Source of the DNA: Flavobacteriales bacterium
Lineage (GTDB): Bacteria > Bacteroidota > Bacteroidia > UBA10329
Assembly: GCA_018402015.1 (NCBI GenBank)
Contig: JAGYJL010000016.1
Location: 1 to 41,025 of the forward strand
Direction of reading: 5' to 3'
Length of the DNA: 41,025 nucleotides
Below the pieces are notes generated by a model that saw only the letters and a program-made list of their open reading frames with translations, did no database searches and had not been told where the DNA came from. The translations under genes and the position numbers were made by a program. Shown here one piece after another: positions 17,264 through 25,463 of this stretch (the stretch's first letter is position 1; each line of letters opens with the position of its first letter).

Positions 17264-18148
17264 TTACTTAACAGTCATTTTCTTAGTGTAGGTCTTAGCA
17301 CCGTTAGAAACAGTGTAAACATAAAGACCTGCAGACATTCTGCTTGTGTTCAATTTGATGTCATTAACACCACGCTCTGACATGATAGTCTGAGTGTGAA
17401 CAAGAGCACCCAACATGTTGAATACTTTGAACTCAACTTCTTCAACAGCAGGAGTTGTGAAAGCGATGATCGCTTCAGCTCCAGCTGGGTTAGGATAGCT
17501 TTGAGCTACATCGAAAGCATTCATGTTAAGAAGATCAGTAACACCAGCTGGGTCTTCTGCATAAACTCGAAGAACGTAGTTATCAACTGCCAAAGCACCA
17601 AGTCCCAAAGAGCTCAATGATGAAATCCAAGTACCGTTTGGAACAAGGAAACTGATATCTGGGCTGCTACCTGAAATTCTAGCATCAACAAGAACTTCAA
17701 CTGGGTAGTCTGTGTAACCTGTTGCTGGAGCAGCAGCAGAAACATCAGCAGCAGAAGCGTTGAATCCCAAACATCCTTCTACAGGAGTTGTGTTCGTTCC
17801 AGAACCACCATTGTTCCACTGTCCGTTAGAAAAAGTAGTACCACCTTCAGTGTAAGTAAACCCAGCAGGCTGACCAGTAACACTGAAAATCTTGAATGCA
17901 TCAATGTAAGCGATGATTTGCTGACTTGGGTTAACTGGGTTGTCAACAAGTGTATCAGAGATAGTTCTGATGCTTACTGAACCAGTGTAATCAGAACCAG
18001 CAACAGCATACTGCTCTGCAAGGAACGTAACACTGTCTGGAAAGAAATTACCTGAAGCCGAAGCATAAGCAGGATCAAAAGCACACTGAGCACTAGCAGA
18101 ACCAGCTACAAGTACTCCAGCAAATAATGTAAGTAGAGTTTTTTTCAT
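17264..18148 (-). CDS. Secreted protein with C-terminal T9SS sorting domain (paralogue B)
   Basis: It encodes 294 residues with a signal peptide ending SASAQ (about residue 20). The central region shares motifs with the neighbouring 313-residue protein (PAGFTYTE, EGCLGF, VLVDARISG, NGTWISS). The sorting domain is about 214-294: YPNPAGAEAIIAFTTP, EVEFKVFNMLGALV, then SAGLYVYTVSNG and the basic end KKMTVK. Such domains direct export by the PorQ-containing T9SS encoded at 24304-25395. Function is unknown. A strong terminator follows directly, so this gene and its paralogue are separate transcription units or are read at different levels. The STAS gene lies 43 bp upstream on the same strand. Confidence 0.88.
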   Translation of the reverse strand: MKKTLLTLFAGVLVAGSASAQCAFDPAYASASGNFFPDSVTFLAEQYAVAGSDYTGSVSIRTISDTLVDNPVNPSQQIIAYIDAFKIFSVTGQPAGFTYTEGGTTFSNGQWNNGGSGTNTTPVEGCLGFNASAADVSAAAPATGYTDYPVEVLVDARISGSSPDISFLVPNGTWISSLSSLGLGALAVDNYVLRVYAEDPAGVTDLLNMNAFDVAQSYPNPAGAEAIIAFTTPAVEEVEFKVFNMLGALVHTQTIMSERGVNDIKLNTSRMSAGLYVYTVSNGAKTYTKKMTVK

Positions 18149-18191
18149 GATTTGTTTTTATGAATGATTAATTAGGATTTACTGTTTAAAA

Positions 18192-18566
18192 TTATTCTTC
18201 TGTACCGAGGTCTTTCTCGATAGATTCCAATGCTAGCAGATCAACGGCTTCTTCAAGCGTTGGAGTGATATTCAGAATAGTATCCAATTGAGAGATGGAA
18301 ATCAACTTTGAAACAGAGCGCTGTAAGCCACAAAGTACGAAGGTACCTCCTGAATTCTTGCAAAGTCTGTTAGCAACCAGAATGGCACTGAGACCAGAAC
18401 TATCACAGTATCTTGTATCAGAAAGGTCAATGACGATATTACTGAACTCATCAGCATTCAACACAACCAATTCCGACTTAAGTGAAGGTGAAACCTGACT
18501 GTCAAGTTTCTCTACCTTAACACTAACTACTGCGTAATTGTCTTTTTTATCTATCTCGAAGTTCAT
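18192..18566 (-). CDS. STAS-domain anti-anti-sigma factor-like protein
   Basis: It encodes 124 residues from ATG 18566. A longer frame from TTG 18614 exists, but a strong promoter (18587-18614) lies inside it, which favours the shorter start. The STAS fold is complete: NYAVVSVKVEKLDS, NIVIDLSDTRYCDSSGLSAI, with the phosphorylatable D55-S56-S57-G58 loop, and LQRSVSKLISISQLD at the end. Members bind an anti-sigma kinase in the unphosphorylated state and so free a sigma factor. No kinase or phosphatase gene is in this window, so the partner is elsewhere or this protein works in another pathway. It is followed by the T9SS cargo gene. Confidence 0.92.
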   Translation of the reverse strand: MNFEIDKKDNYAVVSVKVEKLDSQVSPSLKSELVVLNADEFSNIVIDLSDTRYCDSSGLSAILVANRLCKNSGGTFVLCGLQRSVSKLISISQLDTILNITPTLEEAVDLLALESIEKDLGTEE

Positions 18567-18586
18567 CTTCAACCTCAGGTTTGTTA

Positions 18587-18614
18587 CAAAATTACTAAAA
18601 TTTGAATGGCGCAA
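18587..18614 (-). promoter_or_regulatory. Bacteroidota-type promoter of the STAS gene
   Basis: On the minus strand TTG (18612-18614) and a perfect -7 box TAATTTTG (18587-18594) are separated by 17 bp. It places transcription start a few bases upstream of ATG 18566 and settles the start choice. Confidence 0.7.
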
Positions 18615-18647
18615 GTTAACAACCTAATGCAATCCGCATACATCGTT

Positions 18648-19574
18648 TCAATCAATTTTTCCAGCCAACAGATATAGAACCGCCATTCGTATGGCAACAC
18701 CGTTCTGTACTTGATCAAGAATAATGGCTTGTTCGCTATCTGCCACATCGGAGCTTACCTCCACTCCACGGTTTATCGGTCCTGGATGCATGATGGTTAT
18801 CTTCTTACTGAGACCATCTAAAATGTTCTTATTCAGTCCGTACTGAAGTGTGTATTCTCGAAGAGATGGAAAATATTGGATGTCCTGTCGTTCCATCTGA
18901 ATTCGAAGCATATTGGCTACATCACACCATTCCAATGCCTTTATTAAATCCGGCTCATATCCTACCCCAAGCGATTCAACATGTTTAGGAATTAAGGTGG
19001 CTGGACCGCAGACTTTCACTTCTGCTCCTAATTTCTGAAGTGTAAAAATGTTTGAAAGTGCTACTCGAGAATGCAGAATATCTCCAACAATCACCACTTT
19101 TTTTCCTGCAACCTCTCCATAACGTTCTCTTATAGAAAAGGCGTCCAAAAGCCCTTGAGTCGGATGTTCATGTGTTCCATCGCCAGCATTCACAATTACA
19201 GCATCGATGTTCTTGGCCAAGAATTGTCCTGCTCCAGGAAGTGGATGCCGCATAACGACCATATCCACTTTCATTGCAAGAATGTTATTCACTGTATCTA
19301 GAAGCGTTTCGCCTTTTTTAACAGAAGAACCCGATGCAGAGAAATTGATCACATCTGCAGAAAGACGTTTTTCCGCTAACTCGAACGATAGTTTAGTGCG
19401 TGTAGAATTCTCAAAGAACAGATTGGCAATGGTAATATCACGCAGAGATGGGACTTTCTTAATTGGCCGATTTATTACCTGCTTGAAATTATCAGCAGTT
19501 TGAAAAATCAGTTCAATATCCTCTTTGGTGATGTACTTGATTCCAAGAAGATGTTTTACTGAAAGTCCGTTCAT
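18648..19574 (-). CDS. pyrB: Aspartate carbamoyltransferase catalytic chain
   Basis: It encodes 308 residues, typical of the catalytic subunit. It joins carbamoyl phosphate and aspartate to carbamoyl aspartate, the committed step of pyrimidine synthesis, in the cytoplasm. The carbamoyl-phosphate site is FENSTRTKLSFE (S57-T-R-T60); the mobile loop has SSVKKGET (83-90); HPTQ is at 137-140; HPGPINRGVE marks the aspartate domain near the C-terminus. Its start overlaps the pyrR stop by 4 bp, so the two genes are translated together. No regulatory pyrI chain follows; the next gene downstream is the STAS protein with its own promoter. Confidence 0.97.
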   Translation of the reverse strand: MNGLSVKHLLGIKYITKEDIELIFQTADNFKQVINRPIKKVPSLRDITIANLFFENSTRTKLSFELAEKRLSADVINFSASGSSVKKGETLLDTVNNILAMKVDMVVMRHPLPGAGQFLAKNIDAVIVNAGDGTHEHPTQGLLDAFSIRERYGEVAGKKVVIVGDILHSRVALSNIFTLQKLGAEVKVCGPATLIPKHVESLGVGYEPDLIKALEWCDVANMLRIQMERQDIQYFPSLREYTLQYGLNKNILDGLSKKITIMHPGPINRGVEVSSDVADSEQAIILDQVQNGVAIRMAVLYLLAGKID

Positions 19575-20122
19575 TCCGCGTCTGGTGAATAAAGTTTAAC
19601 CGTATCGTTGCCACCACCTTCTGTAAGTGCAACCTCTACTCTCTCTGAAACAATTGTATCAATTCGTGCTCCGATATAATTAGGCTCAATGGGCAATTGT
19701 CTACTGAACCTTCTATCAACCAGAACAACCAATTCTATTACCGATGGTCTCCCGAAAGCCATCAGCGCATCCATACCTGCTCGTATTGTCCTACCTGTAA
19801 ATAGCACATCATCTATCATGATCACTTTTTTGCCCTCAACAAGAAATTCCATCTTTGTTTTAGATGGGATGAGCGGAAGATCGCGCCTTCTATGATCATC
19901 CCGATTGAAGGTGATATCAAGTGAACCCAATTGAATGTCCTTTCCGATAAGAGATAGAAGTCGATCATGGATTCGCTGAGCAACAAACACGCCTCTTGGC
20001 TGAAGGCCTACAAGAACCGAATCGGAAAAATCGTTGTGGTTCTCAATGAGCTGATAGCAGATTCTCTCAATAGAGAGATTGAGCTGCTTACTGTCCAGGA
20101 TTATTCGCGACTCAATGCTCAT
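19571..20122 (-). CDS. pyrR: PyrR: pyrimidine regulatory protein / uracil phosphoribosyltransferase
   Basis: It encodes 183 residues. The PRPP-binding motif is VIMIDDVLFTGRTI (100-113), with GLQPRG (39-44) and RIDTIVSERVEV completing the PyrR pattern. In Gram-positives PyrR binds an attenuator RNA when UMP is present. Here the leader is far too short for an attenuator and the gene is in operon only with pyrB, so RNA control of that kind is not visible and it may act mainly as a UPRTase. It overlaps pyrB by 4 bp. A -7 box lies at 20134-20141. A related phosphoribosyltransferase gene is at 33780. Confidence 0.93.
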   Translation of the reverse strand: MSIESRIILDSKQLNLSIERICYQLIENHNDFSDSVLVGLQPRGVFVAQRIHDRLLSLIGKDIQLGSLDITFNRDDHRRRDLPLIPSKTKMEFLVEGKKVIMIDDVLFTGRTIRAGMDALMAFGRPSVIELVVLVDRRFSRQLPIEPNYIGARIDTIVSERVEVALTEGGGNDTVKLYSPDAE

Positions 20123-20133
20123 TGATATAGGCG

Positions 20134-20141
20134 CAAAGATA
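20134..20141 (-). promoter_or_regulatory. -7 box of the pyrR-pyrB operon
   Basis: On the minus strand a perfect TATCTTTG lies 11 bp before the pyrR ATG. The -33 region would fall in the T-rich tail of the rpsA terminator, with no clear TTG. The predicted leader is only a few bases long. Confidence 0.5.
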
Positions 20142-20150
20142 AGTGCTAAA

Positions 20151-20186
20151 GGGGTAAAAAAAAACCCCGCTGAGAGCGGGGTTTTT
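20151..20186 (-). terminator. Terminator of rpsA
   Basis: A 12-bp stem with core aaaaccccgct / agcggggtttt and a GAG loop lies 20 bp past the rpsA stop. T-rich runs flank it on both strands, so it may act in both directions. It sits directly against the pyrR promoter. Confidence 0.88.
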
Positions 20187-20206
20187 GCATGTACATGAAG
20201 AACTGA

Positions 20207-22225
20207 TTATTTCTTCGATTTCTTTTCAGAATCTTCCAACTGCGATTTAAGATCAGCAAGAGCATCAAGGTCTCCAAGGGTTGTTTTCTCTTGGCTTGCT
20301 TGAACTTTCTTAACTCCTCTGCTTGTTGCAGAACCTGCAGACTTACGTCCATCTTCCTCGTCTTGTTTAGAAGAGAATGATTCGTCTGAATGGGTCTTAG
20401 CGTGAGAAACAAGAATTCTTCTGCTGTCTTTATTGAATTCGATCACGTTGAAATCAATGGTCTCTTCATTCTTGATGTCAGATCCATCGGCTTTCTTCAT
20501 GTGACGCTTAGGAACGAATCCTTCAACACCGTAAGGAAGTGCAACTGTGGCTCCTTTCTCATTTACTGAAGTAACAGTTCCTTGGTGCGTGCTATCCAAT
20601 GTAAACACGGTTTCGAACACTTCCCATGGATTTTCTTCCAATTGCTTGTGTCCAAGGCTCAATCTTCTGTTCTCAGCATCAATTTCCAATACTTGAACAT
20701 CTAGATCAGCACCTACGCTTGTAAACTCAGATGGATGCTTAACCTTCTTAGCCCAAGATAGATCTGAGATGTGAACAAGACCATCAACACCTTCTTCCAA
20801 CTCAACGAAAATTCCGAAGTTGGTGAAGCTGCGAACCTTAGCTGTATGCTGAGATCCTACTGGATACTTGGTAACGATGTCTGCCCATGGATCCGGCATC
20901 AATTGCTTGATACCCAAAGACATTTTTCGCTCTTCTCTATCAAGAGTCAGAACAACACATTCTACTTCGTCACCTACGTTAAGGAAGTCTTGTGCGCTTC
21001 TTAAGTGCTGCGACCAGCTCATTTCAGATACGTGAAGGAGTCCTTCAACGCCTGGAGCCACTTCAACAAAAGCACCGTAGTCAGCAACAACAACAACTTT
21101 TCCTTTCACTTTGTCACCAATATTCGCCTCTTTCTCAAGAGCGTCCCATGGGTGAGCGCTAAGTTGCTTAAGACCAAGTGCAATTCGCTTCTTGTCATCA
21201 TCGAAGTCAAGGATAACCACATTGATCTTCTGATCCAACTCAACAATTTCTTCTGGGTGATTGATACGTCCCCAAGAAAGGTCTGTAATATGGATAAGTC
21301 CATCAACACCTCCAAGATCGATGAATACACCGTAAGAAGTGATATTCTTAACAGTTCCCTCAAGGATCTGTCCTTTCTCCAATTTACCAATGATCTCTTT
21401 CTTCTGAGCCTCCAATTCAGCTTGGATAAGGGCTTTATGAGAAACCACAACGTTCTTGTATTCGTTGTTGATCTTCACAACCTTGAACTCCATGGTCTTA
21501 CCAACGTAGATGTCGTAATCACGGATTGGCTTCACATCGATCTGAGAACCTGGAAGGAACGCCTCAATTCCGAATACATCGGCAATAAGACCACCTTTGG
21601 TTCTGCACTTAATAAGACCACGGATAATTTCATCATTCTCAAGCGCCTGATTAACACGCTCCCAAGAACGAAGTGCTCTGGCCTTTCTATGAGAAAGAAC
21701 CAACTGACCACCTTTATCCTCAACCTTCTCAATGTAAACCTCAATCTGGTTTCCTACTTCGAATTCTGGATTGTAACGGGTTTCGCTCAATGGGACGATA
21801 CCTTCTGATTTTCCACCGATAGTTACAATGAAATCTTTCTTTGTCTTCTCAATGATAACACCATCAAGAACATCGTGAGAGTTGAAAGACTTGATGGTAG
21901 CGTCATACATCGCCTCCAACTCGTTTCTTTCTTTCTCAGCGTAAAGCACATCCTTCTTACCAATAGAACTCCAGTCGAAATCCGCTGGACGCTCGGCTGG
22001 CTTGCGTGGCTCTGCTTTTTTCTCTTCTTTAGGTTCTGCCACTTCTGCAACAACTTCTTCTGCTACAGGAGCTACAACTTCAACCTCTTCAGCGCTTTCT
22101 GCTGTCTTGGCTGTTTTCTTTTCGGCTGCGGCTTTGGTGGTCTTTTTGGCTTTTGGCTTGTCAGCTACTTCGGCCTTTGCGGCAACTTTCTTGTCTTCAG
22201 TTGCTTCGTTTTTTTCTTCTGCCAT
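20207..22225 (-). CDS. rpsA: 30S ribosomal protein S1, long form
   Basis: It encodes 672 residues, clearly longer than the roughly 550 of the E. coli protein. Residues 1-82 are an Ala/Lys/Glu/Val-rich, low-complexity head. Six S1 (OB-fold) domains follow at about 117-181, 199-264, 285-354, 370-440, 456-527 and 545-608. The tail (609-672) is charged and ends KKSKK. S1 binds mRNA at the 30S platform; in Bacteroidota, where Shine-Dalgarno sequences are rare, it may carry more of the mRNA recruitment. A strong terminator lies downstream and a -7 box upstream at 22320-22327. Confidence 0.95.
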   Translation of the reverse strand: MAEEKNEATEDKKVAAKAEVADKPKAKKTTKAAAEKKTAKTAESAEEVEVVAPVAEEVVAEVAEPKEEKKAEPRKPAERPADFDWSSIGKKDVLYAEKERNELEAMYDATIKSFNSHDVLDGVIIEKTKKDFIVTIGGKSEGIVPLSETRYNPEFEVGNQIEVYIEKVEDKGGQLVLSHRKARALRSWERVNQALENDEIIRGLIKCRTKGGLIADVFGIEAFLPGSQIDVKPIRDYDIYVGKTMEFKVVKINNEYKNVVVSHKALIQAELEAQKKEIIGKLEKGQILEGTVKNITSYGVFIDLGGVDGLIHITDLSWGRINHPEEIVELDQKINVVILDFDDDKKRIALGLKQLSAHPWDALEKEANIGDKVKGKVVVVADYGAFVEVAPGVEGLLHVSEMSWSQHLRSAQDFLNVGDEVECVVLTLDREERKMSLGIKQLMPDPWADIVTKYPVGSQHTAKVRSFTNFGIFVELEEGVDGLVHISDLSWAKKVKHPSEFTSVGADLDVQVLEIDAENRRLSLGHKQLEENPWEVFETVFTLDSTHQGTVTSVNEKGATVALPYGVEGFVPKRHMKKADGSDIKNEETIDFNVIEFNKDSRRILVSHAKTHSDESFSSKQDEEDGRKSAGSATSRGVKKVQASQEKTTLGDLDALADLKSQLEDSEKKSKK

Positions 22226-22319
22226 GTTGGTCAGATTTGTATCTCAGCGTTCCCGATAATGCCGAGAGATTGTTTTTGTTGCACTCTTGTTCGGGAAGAG
22301 TGTCCCATTTTTGGGCTTG

Positions 22320-22327
22320 CAAAAGTA
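22320..22327 (-). promoter_or_regulatory. -7 box of rpsA
   Basis: On the minus strand a perfect TACTTTTG lies about 95 bp upstream of the rpsA ATG (22225). A T-rich tract fills the -33 region with no clear TTG. It implies an untranslated leader near 85-90 bases, which could serve S1 autoregulation. Confidence 0.5.
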
Positions 22328-22383
22328 TAAAAAAGAAGACGGAAAAACGATTGAATGAAAAACAGGTTCATGCGAGTATGGTT

Positions 22384-22391
22384 TAACTTTG
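22384..22391 (+). promoter_or_regulatory. -7 box immediately before ispH
   Basis: A perfect TAACTTTG ends 7 bp before the ATG of ispH at 22399, so transcription would begin at or next to the start codon, giving a leaderless or nearly leaderless mRNA. No clear TTG is seen at the expected -33 distance. Confidence 0.5.
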
Positions 22392-22398
22392 TGGCGCA

Positions 22399-23628
22399 AT
22401 GAAAAAATTCGACATACCTGAGTTTTATAGAAGTCCGATCATTGGACCACTGAAAGAAATGCGAAAGAATAAAGATCCTCGCAAGCAGGACTTTACTCCT
22501 ACCCTACTGGATTTCGGTCCTGTGCAGTTCTATATTGCACGACATTTTGGTTTTTGTTACGGGGTTGAGAACGCTATTGAAATTTCATATCGTGCATTGA
22601 GTGAAAACCCAGGAAAGAAGATTTATCTGCTAAGCCAGATGATCCATAATCCGGCAGTGAATGACGATCTGCTTGGTCACGGTATTCAATTTATAATGGA
22701 TACTTATGGCAAGCAGCTTATTCCTTGGAAGGAAATCAGTTCAGAAGACATCGTTATTACGCCTGCTTTCGGAACTACTGTAGAGATTGAAAACCTATTG
22801 AAAGAAAAAGGAATTCAACCAGAATTGTACAACACCACGTGTCCGTTTGTAGAGAAGGTTTGGAAACGCTCTGCAAAGTTGGGCGAAGATGAGTTTACCG
22901 TAATTATTCATGGCAAGCAGAAGCACGAAGAAACACGCGCCACATTCTCTCATAGCTACCAAAATGCACCTTCGTTGATCATCAAAGATCTGAACGAAGC
23001 TCACATTCTAGGCGAGATCATTCTTGGGAAACGTCCAATGGATGAATTCGAAAGTCAATTCAGAGAACGTGCTTCAGACGGCTTTGACCCGAACACGCAT
23101 TTCAATCGGATAGGTGTCGTGAACCAAACAACCATGTTGGCCACAGAAACGCAGGCCATTGCCGATCACCTTAAAAATGTTATGATCGAGAAATTCGGTG
23201 ACGCAAACTTGAAGCAGCATTTTGCCGATACCCGCGACACGCTTTGCTACGCAACCAACGACAATCAATCGGCAACGTTGGGCTTAATGGAAACCGATGC
23301 CGATCTGGCAATTGTGGTTGGCGGCTACAACAGTTCCAATACATCGCACTTAGTTGAACTACTGGAAGAGAAATTCCCAACCTATTTTATCAGTTCCGAG
23401 AACGAAATGAAGGAAGACGGTAGCATTGAACACTTCAATTTTCATGAAGGAACCATTGGTCAGACCGTTAATTTCTTACCCAAGATCGACCGACCATTGA
23501 AAATTGCATTGACAAGCGGAGCGTCTTGCCCAGATGCAGTTGTGGACCGCGTTCTACAAAAAGTATTGTCTCGTTTTACGGGGAGCCGAGAAATTGAGAA
23601 AGTCTTACAAGAATTGGGAGAGGTTTAA
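22399..23628 (+). CDS. ispH: 4-hydroxy-3-methylbut-2-enyl diphosphate reductase, long form
   Basis: It encodes 409 residues, about 90 more than the E. coli enzyme, with an extended N-terminus and an insertion near 200-235. It reduces HMBPP to IPP and DMAPP, the last step of the MEP isoprenoid pathway, using a [4Fe-4S] cluster. The cluster ligands are C53 (GFCYGV), C148 (NTTCPF) and C283 (TLCYATNDNQSA). The HGKQKHEET motif (171-179) is the form seen in the cyanobacterial/plant-type long group. The 3' end overlaps the convergent cmk gene by 4 bp. ispE is also in this window. Confidence 0.96.
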   Translation: MKKFDIPEFYRSPIIGPLKEMRKNKDPRKQDFTPTLLDFGPVQFYIARHFGFCYGVENAIEISYRALSENPGKKIYLLSQMIHNPAVNDDLLGHGIQFIMDTYGKQLIPWKEISSEDIVITPAFGTTVEIENLLKEKGIQPELYNTTCPFVEKVWKRSAKLGEDEFTVIIHGKQKHEETRATFSHSYQNAPSLIIKDLNEAHILGEIILGKRPMDEFESQFRERASDGFDPNTHFNRIGVVNQTTMLATETQAIADHLKNVMIEKFGDANLKQHFADTRDTLCYATNDNQSATLGLMETDADLAIVVGGYNSSNTSHLVELLEEKFPTYFISSENEMKEDGSIEHFNFHEGTIGQTVNFLPKIDRPLKIALTSGASCPDAVVDRVLQKVLSRFTGSREIEKVLQELGEV

Positions 23629-24311
23629 ACAACCCTTTCTTTAACCCAACCCAACGCTATTTGCAATTGTCGCTCTGGTGTTAGATCAGAATTATCAAGC
23701 ACCACAGCATCTTCCGCCTGAATAAGAGGATCTTCTTTTCTTGAGGTATCTTCCAAGTCGCGGGAAACAAGGTTTTTCCGTACTTCTTCCAGAGAAACTT
23801 CTTTGCCCTTGGCCTTAAGTTCATCGAATCTTCGCTTAGCGCGTACATCTGGCGAAGCAGTCATGAAAATCTTGAGTTCGGCATGCGGAAAAACGGCTGT
23901 TCCAATATCGCGGCCGTCCATTACCACACCACCACGCTTTCCCAATTCCTGCTGCATGGAACGCAGCTTCGCTCGTACTTCTTTTATCACACTCACGAAA
24001 CTCACAACTTCCGAAACGCGCATGGTTCTGATCTCTTCCTCTACGTTTTTCCCGTTCAGAAAAGTAGTTACCGACTGTGTTTCCGAATTGTATTGCAGAT
24101 CGATATTAACGTTGCCTAGCTGATCGATAAGTCCTTCAGCATTAACCGATTCTTTCGATGCCAAACCGTATTCAATAGCAAAAAGCGTAATGGCGCGATA
24201 CATGGCACCGCTATCCACATAGGTATAATTCAGTTCGGTAGCGAGTTGTTTAGCAAGGGTGCTTTTGCCGCATGATGAGTAACCATCAATTGCGATGGTG
24301 ATCTTATGCAT
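23625..24311 (-). CDS. cmk: Cytidylate kinase
   Basis: It encodes 228 residues. It phosphorylates CMP and dCMP with ATP. The P-loop is GYSSCGKST (10-18). DSGAMYRA near 37-44 and GRDIGTAVFP near 138-147 are the family nucleotide-binding blocks, with RAKRR and SRDLEDTSRKEDPL further on. The gene overlaps porQ by 8 bp at its start (24304-24311) and the convergent ispH by 4 bp at its end. The porQ-cmk pairing recurs in Bacteroidota, as far as I recall. Confidence 0.95.
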   Translation of the reverse strand: MHKITIAIDGYSSCGKSTLAKQLATELNYTYVDSGAMYRAITLFAIEYGLASKESVNAEGLIDQLGNVNIDLQYNSETQSVTTFLNGKNVEEEIRTMRVSEVVSFVSVIKEVRAKLRSMQQELGKRGGVVMDGRDIGTAVFPHAELKIFMTASPDVRAKRRFDELKAKGKEVSLEEVRKNLVSRDLEDTSRKEDPLIQAEDAVVLDNSDLTPERQLQIALGWVKERVV

Positions 24312-25395
24312 CGCCCTTCGCTTCTTTGACCTTCTTCTCCTTTTTTACACGTTTCGGCATAGGAATATGTTTTCCTAGGTTGGTGGAAATAGAGATCTGA
24401 TTGGTACCGCCAGCCAAATGGTACGTTGCCCGGCTGTAGGAAATGGTAAATCGATTGACCTTGATACCGATACCCCAAGAGAAACCAACGGTAGCAGGTT
24501 TGCTGGCCACTTTGAATTCCTGTCGTCTGCCATAATTGTAACCAGCACGTATGAAAATCCTTCTGGCTATTGTTAACTCAGTACTAAAAACGAGATGACG
24601 CATAATGGCGTCTCCAATATTCACTTTGTATTCATTTACCTCGCCAGTAAGCGGATCGACCTCTGGTTCTGAGTTGGTTGGATCGCGATAGGTAAGATCG
24701 GGCTTTTGAAGATCAACAATCGTTAAAGACAACCTTAAAGGCAGATACTTCAATTTATGGCTCACACCAAGATCCAAACTTAAGGGAAGCGGCTCATACT
24801 GCCCGGCAACGTATGGTTTTAGCTGCGTTCCTAGATTTCGAGCTACCAAACTCACTGTCCAATTCTTTGGATGATGGAACGTTGCTCCAAGATCGAATGC
24901 CATTCCAAAACTATTGAACTCTGCCAATTGAGAGTAGATCAACTTGAATTGCGCACCTGCCGAGAAGTACTTACCGAAACCGCGTGCATACGTTGCATGA
25001 AGAAGCGTTTCGTTTGCCGAGAAATTACCCTGAGTTGTTCCGTTTACATCTGCTCGGGTAAACTGGCCATAATTGGCATACATCACCCCAAAACCCATAT
25101 TCCCGATCTTATTGAATGTATGCGCGTAGCCGATGTACCCATAATTGATACCTCCATAGAAATTGGTGAAATCAGTAACCAACTGCATATGCATGGAACT
25201 ATCCAAAATGGATGGGTTCATGTAAAGCATATCCAGGTCGCCATCCTTCACAGCTATCTGATCACCACCCATGGCTGCGTTTCTGGCAGAAGTGGTCATA
25301 TCCAAAAAGCTGTACGTGGAACTTCCGCCTAACTGGCCAAAAGCAGCATTAGCTACAAATATGAGTACGAGAATGAGGAGACGTTGAATTCGCAT
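24304..25395 (-). CDS. porQ: Type IX secretion system protein PorQ
   Basis: It encodes 363 residues from ATG 25395; a TTG three codons further upstream is less likely. The signal peptide ends AAFGQ (about residue 20). The body is a predicted outer-membrane barrel of the PorQ/PorV type: YSFLDMTTSARNAAMGG, DMLYMNPSILD, ATFHHPKNWTVSLVARNLG and a basic tail (KRVKKEKKVKEA). PorQ works with PorU, PorV and PorZ at the outer membrane, where T9SS cargo is cleaved and attached. Two cargo proteins with sorting domains lie in this window. It sits between ispE and cmk on the minus strand. Confidence 0.93.
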   Translation of the reverse strand: MRIQRLLILVLIFVANAAFGQLGGSSTYSFLDMTTSARNAAMGGDQIAVKDGDLDMLYMNPSILDSSMHMQLVTDFTNFYGGINYGYIGYAHTFNKIGNMGFGVMYANYGQFTRADVNGTTQGNFSANETLLHATYARGFGKYFSAGAQFKLIYSQLAEFNSFGMAFDLGATFHHPKNWTVSLVARNLGTQLKPYVAGQYEPLPLSLDLGVSHKLKYLPLRLSLTIVDLQKPDLTYRDPTNSEPEVDPLTGEVNEYKVNIGDAIMRHLVFSTELTIARRIFIRAGYNYGRRQEFKVASKPATVGFSWGIGIKVNRFTISYSRATYHLAGGTNQISISTNLGKHIPMPKRVKKEKKVKEAKGDA

Positions 25396-25463
25396 CAAAG
25401 GCAAATAAAAACATTATTTGTGGCCGAGGTAACGGCCAGATGATAGACTTATTGCCAAAAAAC

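Noticed and set aside
18567-18614. A longer STAS protein starting at TTG 18614
   Set aside because: A strong promoter lies inside the added part, and the extra residues do not resemble the STAS N-terminus.
20123-20206. PyrR attenuator in the pyrR leader
   Set aside because: The hairpin here is best explained as the rpsA terminator, and the predicted pyrR leader is only a few bases.
21005-21808. A 267-codon open frame on the plus strand
   Set aside because: It is antisense to the S1-domain region of rpsA, has no recognisable motif and looks like a shadow of biased codon use.
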